DNA from: Apiosordaria backusii
Lineage: Eukaryota; Ascomycota; Sordariomycetes; Sordariales; Lasiosphaeriaceae
Length of the DNA: 64,000 bases
Direction: 5' to 3'
Assembly (NCBI GenBank): GCA_030549205.1
Contig: JAUKTV010000005.1
Span: 1,798,001-1,862,000 of the forward strand
Position numbers and translations under genes: made by a program. Below are positions 57,162 to 64,000 of this stretch, one piece after another. A model generated the notes under the pieces. The model saw only the letters and a program-made list of their open reading frames with translations, was not told where the DNA came from and did not search any database. The stretch's first letter is position 1. Each line of letters starts with the position of its first letter.

Positions 57162-58470
57162 GCGACCAGGAGCCAGCAAGTGCCACACACAACCGACCAG
57201 GGCCAAGGCTAACAAAAAGGAGCACAATCCAATATTAAGCCAGGCGACTCCTTGCTCCACCAACCCGCACTCTTCAGCCAGTCAGAAGACGTTCCTCAGC
57301 CAGAAGTGTGCCCGCCCCGCTAAAAGGAAAGCGATCGAGGCACCTCTGCACAGTGTCTGCAGTGTCTGCAACAGATGTTCTCTGAACATCTGACACTCCA
57401 CATTCCAGAGGAGAGCAAGCACCGAGCATTACCTAGGAAGTAGTCTCAACTCTGTTGGTCACCATCGCCCACTATGATCAGCACCAATGGGCAACGGTTG
57501 TCCTCAATTGAAAGAGAAAAGAGTGGGGAGCCAGGGAGCAAGCAGCCCGGCCCCGGCTTGCTTACCTGCGACTCAGGCGCCCCTTGGCTCATGTGCGCCG
57601 GATACCTGTGCTTTGTTCCCAACGCCTCTTCTTTACACTCCTCTCTTTTTCCTCTCTCCCGAGACGCTTTCTTTGGGGCAATGCAATGCAACGCAGAAAG
57701 CCTAAAGTGCAGAGGTGCCCGGGAAGTGTTCGTCGGCTCTTGGCGGGGTATGATCTCACTGCAGATGCCAGTCTGGCAGCAGCACATCAACAGCATCTTA
57801 CCTTACAGCCACTATCTGCCCATTCCTTTCCCGAAAGGGCATCTCCAAGAGTCAGTCCTTTGCTATCATGTTCAAGAGTCCCTTGACCACGACCCAGGTA
57901 GAACCTCGGGCTAGATGTCTCAGCATCCGGGACCACACAGACAGCGGTTTCGTTTCACGCCCACTTGTGGATTTCATCCCAACTTGCCGTTGCAAAAACC
58001 CACAAGTTTCACAGCATGATGCAGGAAACCTGGGATCTGGGATTCCCTTTTCGTCGAGTCCAGCCCTGTGACCTAACATCAGGTTTATTTCCCAAGGTTC
58101 TCGCTCCTGTCGTCCCAAGCCAGGAGCCGTCAATGCCGTCAATGCCGTCACTCTCAGTCTATCCAACAGCTCGTGACAGTTGTGATGCTCAGTCCAACAT
58201 GCATTTGGACGGTCGCCGCCTCAACTGAGCCGCAGAAGAGAATACGGCACCAGGAAGCTGGGCCTTTCCCCGGATTTCCGGGCTCGGATCAGTCATCACC
58301 CACAGAACAGCCACAGACTTGCACGACGGGAGATGTACGGTGCAGTGCGACTTGGGGGCCCAAGGACAAACCAGGCACCCAGTTCCCTCCTAGGCCCCAA
58401 GCATCTGGGTCCAACGCTCCTGGTGGCAAAGCCATCTACCTACACAGTAGTCCAAAGAAGACGGTGCCAT

Positions 58471-58554
58471 TACAACCCTCCAGGATCACAAACGTTAGTG
58501 CGCCACAGCTTAGGCCACCAAAATAAATAACGTTTGTGATCCTGGAGGGTTGTA
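58471..58554. repeat. foldback with perfect 27-bp arms
   Basis: Arm 58471-58497 (TACAACCCTCCAGGATCACA...) is the exact reverse complement of arm 58528-58554, around a 30-nt loop. The element starts and ends in TA and is flanked by CCAT on both sides (58467-58470 and 58555-58558). It has the form of a tiny MITE, either TA-inserting (mariner-like) or with a 4-bp duplication. Confidence 0.85.
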
Positions 58555-61194
58555 CCATGCTCATCAAGTCACCGGACCCAATCAGGATCAGCAGCCGGTG
58601 AAGAATCACTAGGCGGTGCTCAACGTATACGCGAGGGCCGTATCCAGAACCATAACCTCAATTCGCCGAACCCCTCTAGAGCCTCAGGTGAGCCGCAGAG
58701 TACGCCAAAAGTGAAGGGCATTCAGGGTCGCAGCTGGTGCTTCATAATCGCCAATTGTGAGGACGGTGTGGCTTGCCTATGATGCAGGACAATGTCACCT
58801 TGCCCGAAGGCTGTTGCTCCCCAAGACCGTCATCTGAAGTTTGCTTGGCCTGCGCTGCTGATGCCCGGACATTGATGACACCTAGCCGCACCTCTTTGGA
58901 TGAGCCGGTCTACCCCTCCTGCAAGGCACCGCACATCATCGGAACTGCTTTCTTACTTACCTCACAGCTAGTTGCTGGGCAGTCGAGGGCAGCTGCGGCA
59001 TTGCTGACAGCTAAGCAGCAGTATCGGCACAAACCTCTTTGGCAAACCGTTGCTCCTTTGCAGTCAGCACTTGGCAGTGTTTGCCATCTTACCTACTGAC
59101 TGACAAGGTAGCCATGATCGTAGGGTTACGCTCTCATGCTCTTCGATACAGCCAAATTTCCGACAGTCCGGCCGCCACCACACTGTCCCAGAGGCTGCCT
59201 TTGAACGGATTGCCTTACCCTTGAGTTTTTAGGAATGCTACAATTATGCAGGCCTCCTAACGTGTGATTCTAGGTCAAGCGGATCATCGCCTGTGCGGCT
59301 GGGCTAGCGTCAAGCCACCCGTTGAGCTTCTTGTCTTTCTTCAACCGTTGCGGATTCGGATCCCGACTCGGAGGACGGAAGCTGGGGTATCAACAAGCTG
59401 TGCTTCTTTGGAAACTCGGAGGCGCCGTTCCCTTCCTCGACAGATGCTGCTGCTTCATCGGATGCACCTCTGTAGTGATACCGTTCTCCACACTAACTTC
59501 TCTTTAGTTATTCTCTCTTTCGCATGTCTCAATTTGCGTCCCTTTCTCCAGTTGCTGGAAACTGATCGTCCCACCGTTACGCAGCCGGATCCCCCGCGTC
59601 GAGGGCCCTAGAGGCATAGCGTGCTGCTTGCAAGCGTTGGATGATCCAGAGTTGAGAGCGTATCGCTTCTTTTTTTCTAATTAGCCTGGCACCGTCCTTT
59701 TTCTATTTAACTTAAACAAGGTTGCGCGTCCCCCCTTGGCTTGGGCCCTGGGACAGCTGCTCGCAGTTCAAGCTGCAGGTCCTCAGCGGGAACACGCGAA
59801 CCAAAGCCGATGTACCGAAGTTGGCGTGGAATTTGTCGACCAATATAGACAAGGCAATCTAAACGCTGGACATGCTAATGTTGTGCGGTGGTTTCTATTT
59901 CTAGCCGCTTCTTTGTCTTCTCTCGAAAGTTTGGGAGGCTACTGTACACTACGGTATGTTCCTTGCAGGGAAAGATTCTTGACAGATAGAGGGGATACAA
60001 CATCACTGGCATCATGCTGTGGTTTGTTGAACATGAGCACGGGCATACACTACACCTGCAAAGGGATCAACTTTGTGTGTATGTGTGTGTAGGTTCATTC
60101 CCCACAATCTAGATCTATCGCCTTAGGGAATGGCGATCATAGCCAGAGACCGATGACGATATTTTTCTTGTCCTCCCTCCCCGGCATGTGGTTCACACAC
60201 TGTGGTGTGTGTGTCGGGTAGGGGAAGCTTGAAACTTGACAAGAATTCACACGACATTCCGGTCAGCAATGACAGAAGTTGAGGGGAGGTTGGCGTCACC
60301 ATGTTCTGGTCATTTCTCAAGTCTTCGATTGAGATACCATTCAATTGAGGCTAATTGACCACAATAGTTCACGATCTTATCGATTGTTTGACGTCAACAA
60401 GTAACACACAGCATTCTTTGTTCGACTGTTGTAAAACCGTTGAAGAAAATGGAGCCAGGAACCGCCCTTGGAACCCCGCAATTCACCCAGCCAATCGGGG
60501 CTCGGGGGAGCCGCTGACATCAGCAAGCATGGATGGGGACAAGGGGGGCCGTCAGTTAACCCCAACCCCGAGCTAGGGCCCCTCCTCAACGAACACACGT
60601 GGTGAGTGGGGCAGCTGAGTTCCACTTGCTCAACGGCCGGTTGGTCTTGTCAGGGTCTCTTGGTCAGGGGTAGGGTTGACTTTGGACAGGGCCCTCTTCC
60701 AGACACGACGACCTGTGACGTGAACTGCTTCAAGAGTCTCGACGGTACCGATGAGATGGGGTTTTCTGTTTCATGATTGCCATCTTGGTTTCTTTTGGTT
60801 CCCTTTGATAGGACGATCTTGTTTCTCCTTTTTCGTCTCATTCAGGGGTTTGGTGAAGCGTTTGTCACGACCGATCGCTCGGTTGTTCATCTCCTTGAAC
60901 CCTGAAATAAGCATTTGACGCGATTGATATCAAGCACCCTGTCCCCCCCTTTTTCTTTTCTTGACCTTGCAAAGTGCAACCGTCATTTCTTTTGGGTTTT
61001 TCTTTTCGGTCGTTCTTTCTTTCTGGGCATTCCGGAACATTCCGCTTTGGCAAGAACCACACAGTTGGATTCGGGGCGTTCTCGAAGTTGACATCATTTC
61101 CGAAATTACAGTACATATCTGTCTCTCCTACCAGTACCTAGGTATCATCGATACATTCGAAGTCGTATCACAACATACCGAGAACTTCATCAAG

Positions 61195-62122
61195 ATGTTT
61201 TCCGGTCTAGCCCAAAAAGCGGCCCTCAAAAAAATCGGCTTGCCTTCGGATACATTCTCACAAATCTCCAACGCCTTCAACGGTGACACCTCACCACGAC
61301 CACCACCAAACAAACTCAAAAAGTCCCCTCCAACAAACAACAACCCCAATGACACCTCCAACAACGACAACAGCAAATCATGGTTCTCAGTCTCCTCCCT
61401 CCCACTAACAGTCCAACCCTGGTTCTCCCCCCCACCACCCCCCATCCCAGTCTCTACGCCCCCCAAGATCGGCGACCTAGCACCCACAGACCCAGACCGT
61501 GTACTCTCATCACAGCTCGGTTCATCAGGCGGCAACCGCAAAACCATCGTCGTCTTCCTCCGCTGCGTCGGTTGTGCTTGTAGGCCCCACTTCCCCCCCC
61601 CCCCCATATCTTATCTTATCTAGCTATCTAACAACCCCATAGTCGCACAACAAACCTTCACCGACCTCCGCGCCCTCTCCCTCCAGCACCGCGATCTTTC
61701 CTTCATCGCAATCTCCCACTCCTCTCCCGCCGCAACCGAGAAATGGATTTCTCTGATAGGCGGCAAGGGCAGCAACATCAAGCTCGTCTACGACCCCTCC
61801 CGCAAAATCTACGCCAGCTGGGGGCTGGGGACGGGAGGGTGGGGTTACGTGCTGAATGTGGGGACGCAGGTGAATGGGTTTAAAACCAAGGGCTGGTTGG
61901 GGGGGAAGGTGGCGGAGAGTGTGGAACGGACGGAGGGGTTTAGTTCTGTGAGGAGACAGGAAAAGGGGGAGGGGGTGGAAGAAGGGATGAAGATGGGGAA
62001 TAAATGGCAGGAGGCGGGGGGTGGGCGGTGGATGGGAGGGGGAGGGTGGTTTGGGGGGGAGGTTGGGGAGGGCGGATGAGGTGATGGGGTTGGGGGAGGG
62101 GGTTAGGTTGTTGAGGATGTGA
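61195..62122 (+). CDS. AhpC/TSA-like (PRXL2-type) thioredoxin-fold protein, two apparent frameshifts
   Basis: Exons 61195-61579 and 61643-62122 are joined by a GTAGGC-donor intron. Residues 1-95 are Pro/Asn-rich. The fold follows with RKTIVVFLRCVGCA|FAQQTFTDL, where the CxxC-position residues (C-V-G-C) correspond to the active-site loop. Then come LSFIAISHSSPAATEKW, IKLVYDPSRKIYASWGLG and VNGFKTKGWLGG. The C-terminus is broken at the G6 run 62016-62021 and the G7 run 62053-62059. Adding one G at each gives WAVDGRGRVVWGG, then RADEVMGLGEGVRLLRM and a stop at 62122, the usual end of this family. Unrepaired, the first frame stops at 62077-62079. Members are redox proteins; the substrate is unknown. 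Confidence 0.8.
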
Positions 62123-64000
62123 TGGGGGAGGGGGGGGGTTGTGGTGTTGGTTTTTGTTGTGGGATACGAAGAGAGGAGAGCGGTGATTCAGCTGGGGGGA
62201 AGGTTTGGCAGGAACAATGATTGCCGGCTGGGAATGGCTAGGATACGACGGGTGATTGATCAGGTTCTGTCACGATATGGTTGGTGTTTTTGTGGGTTGG
62301 TTTGGCGTCTGGCGCTTGGTTTACTTCACTGGTGGGTGGTGAAGGGTTTGTCAACATGGCTTTCGGTTCCGGCTTTGGGGGTCAACATTCAGCATTGGTT
62401 GTCACATAGCGTCGGAGATGCTGTACAATAGGAGCAGGTTCAATTTTGGCTGTTGATTTTGGGAGCAGCATTGTCACATTGCAGGTGTGTACCAGACTGC
62501 TGGGTTCGGGAGTGCAGTATGTGGTTTCCAATCTCAACAACACGTCCGGTCAAATCACAGCCATGTTCCTCTCGGTTCATATCCAAATCAAGGCATGTTT
62601 GTCCATCTCATCACGACATACATCACGGAGTAAATCTCAAAGTAGGTACTAGTGCTTTTGCGGTGATCATGCAGCATTTTACCTGCGGCATGAGTAGTAG
62701 GGCTGCCAGGTGAGCTTTTTGCCCCCTTCTTCTCTTTCCTTTTAAATAATGGGGGTAAGTCAAGCATGAAGTGTTAAGCGCGCGGAAGTGGTGTAGACCA
62801 AGTAATACTATTTTGGTCACAGAACACACCATTGATCATCTAACTCCTATCTCGCCTAGGTAGTATGGAAGCGGCTGAAAAAAGGGGCTAGGTCTCACAC
62901 CATGCAGTCAGTCAGTTGCTGAATCATCCATCTCACTCACCTCAACCCCCTACCACTGTTCTTAGAACCATATCTACTTCTTATTGATTCTCATAAGTTA
63001 TACACGCCCATTGCAGAATGTATTGGCTGACATTTATCCGTACCTAGGTAGTGCGTCAAAATTTCCTATGTAGGTCGCCGACCTCGGTCATCACAACCAC
63101 CCAACCCACCCCCAGAAACACAAATCATCGACCACGGTCCAGATTCCGCCAACTTTTGTGGCAACAAGGCCAGATCACCCCCCGGCCCGGTAGCCACCTG
63201 CGGCTACGTGCAGAAGACACAGTGATCAAGGTACAAACCTACATAGAAGATACCTCACTCATGTGAATTGGCCGCAAAAGCCGGCCCCAGACCTGCCTTG
63301 ACCACCCCCCTGACCCGACCCGGCCGAGAAAGCTGCACAATCCTTACCTTGCCGCAGTCCTAACGCCATCTAAACGGTTCAGCCCTCAGTATCCTTTCAT
63401 CAGCCAAACATAAAGTTTCTGCCTTCGGATGTTACAAGGCAGAGAAATTTATCAGGAGGACTTCGTGGTGGTGATTTGTGGTGGTGGTGGTGGTAGTGGT
63501 GGTGGTGGCTGCTGTTGATGAGTAACACAACCAACCCTACCCACCTTACACAGCACCGCACAGCACAGCACAACAACAACACTTGACAAGTCGATGCCTA
63601 CCGGATAAACCTCGTGAAACCTCCTCAATACGAAATCCAGTCATTCACCCATTTACCCCCCCCATCGAAATCATGTCATTGATGCCTTGGTACCTATTTC
63701 CATCAAGGCAGGCAAAAGTTCTTTTTTCCGTCCTCAAGTTCAGTTTGCAATGTGAGAAGTGCATAATGTTTGCTTAGCATCAAAAACACATAGTCACACA
63801 TACACTCCTACTATGACATGATCAACGCGCCACAAACAACAACGTCATTATCAGGCTTTGTGCAACGCCCTCCCCACCCCCCCCACTGTAAATTCAGCCT
63901 GTCTCTAGAAACCAACCAAGAATTGAACTTTGACAGCCAGACAAGTCAGTGTTCACTTTATTCCACGGACGGGAATCCGGAGAAAAGATTTCCTACCGGG
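62123..64000. other. intergenic spacer to window end
   Basis: This holds the 3' flank of the AhpC/TSA-like gene. CCTAGGTA lies at 62855-62862, TACCTAGGTA at 63041-63050 and a GGT-rich microsatellite at about 63464-63509. Short overlapping frames only; no gene is supported. Confidence 0.45.

Larger units (their letters stand above)
55841..61194. other. 5.3-kb gene-free spacer
   Basis: This lies between the divergent Cid1-type gene (-) and the AhpC/TSA-like gene (+). The first 1.3 kb probably includes a long 5' leader of the Cid1-type gene and holds (CAG)9 at 57131-57157. A frame of 259 codons there (56411-57190, minus) begins with poly-Leu from that repeat and is not credible. A foldback lies at 58471-58554, TACCTAGG at 57430 and TACCTAGGTA at 61135. 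Other frames are short and overlapping. Confidence 0.5.

Noticed and set aside
56411..57190. 259-codon minus-strand frame with poly-Leu start
   Set aside because: The hydrophobic start is a translated (CAG)9 repeat, the rest is Ser/Arg/Pro-rich, and it lies in the likely 5' leader of the Cid1-type gene.
1..64000. CRISPR arrays, bacterial operons or Shine-Dalgarno sites
   Set aside because: The window is clearly eukaryotic with spliceosomal introns; no direct-repeat array with spacers is present.

Overview
The window is nuclear DNA of a filamentous ascomycete, most likely a Sordariomycete close to the Sordariales. The evidence is: genes with one to three short introns (about 50-100 nt) that have GTAAGT/GTATGT donors, CTAAC/CTGAC branch points and YAG acceptors; fungus-restricted families (BIM1/X325, DUF6594, PRISE reductase, HeLo-like/NACHT NLR, PAN membrane protein, fungal MFS); and long gene-free spacers. 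All gene models were spliced by eye from the sequence.

Layout. 0.4-6.1 kb: a GPI-type BIM1/X325 copper protein (-), an SRR1-domain protein (+) and a single-pass PAN-domain membrane protein (+). 6.1-16.4 kb is more accessory: a perfect 59-bp foldback, a frame-broken small gene, two lineage-specific hypotheticals, a DUF6594 membrane protein, a Kex2-type secreted cysteine protein, a MITE with terminal inverted repeats and a 5-bp target duplication, and a PRISE-type SDR. 16.4-28 kb: a 3-kb spacer, a three-repeat MYB factor, a HeLo-like/NACHT STAND protein, a tRNA-like element and a low-complexity coiled-coil protein. 28.8-41 kb: a 14-TM-type MFS protein with a long tail, a proline-rich hypothetical, two Nudix hydrolases flanking an intron-containing tRNA-Ala, and a second MFS transporter. 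41-49 kb: a large proline-rich scaffold-like protein, homoserine O-acetyltransferase (MET2), a conserved hypothetical and a small membrane protein. 49-64 kb is mostly spacer, with a Cid1-type nucleotidyltransferase and an AhpC/TSA-like protein.

No multi-gene pathway or biosynthetic cluster is visible; neighbours look functionally independent. The clearest unusual signal is that five conserved genes between 34 and 62 kb each carry one or two -1 frameshifts, eight in all. Every one sits at a run of five to eight C or G, and adding one base at each would reopen a full conserved frame. Because MET2 and two Nudix genes are among them, I read this mainly as homopolymer under-calling in the assembly. 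True pseudogenisation of all five is the less likely alternative. Other structure not explained by genes: three foldback/MITE elements, an over-represented palindrome (TACCTAGGTA) confined to non-coding DNA, and scattered CAGGGG clusters.
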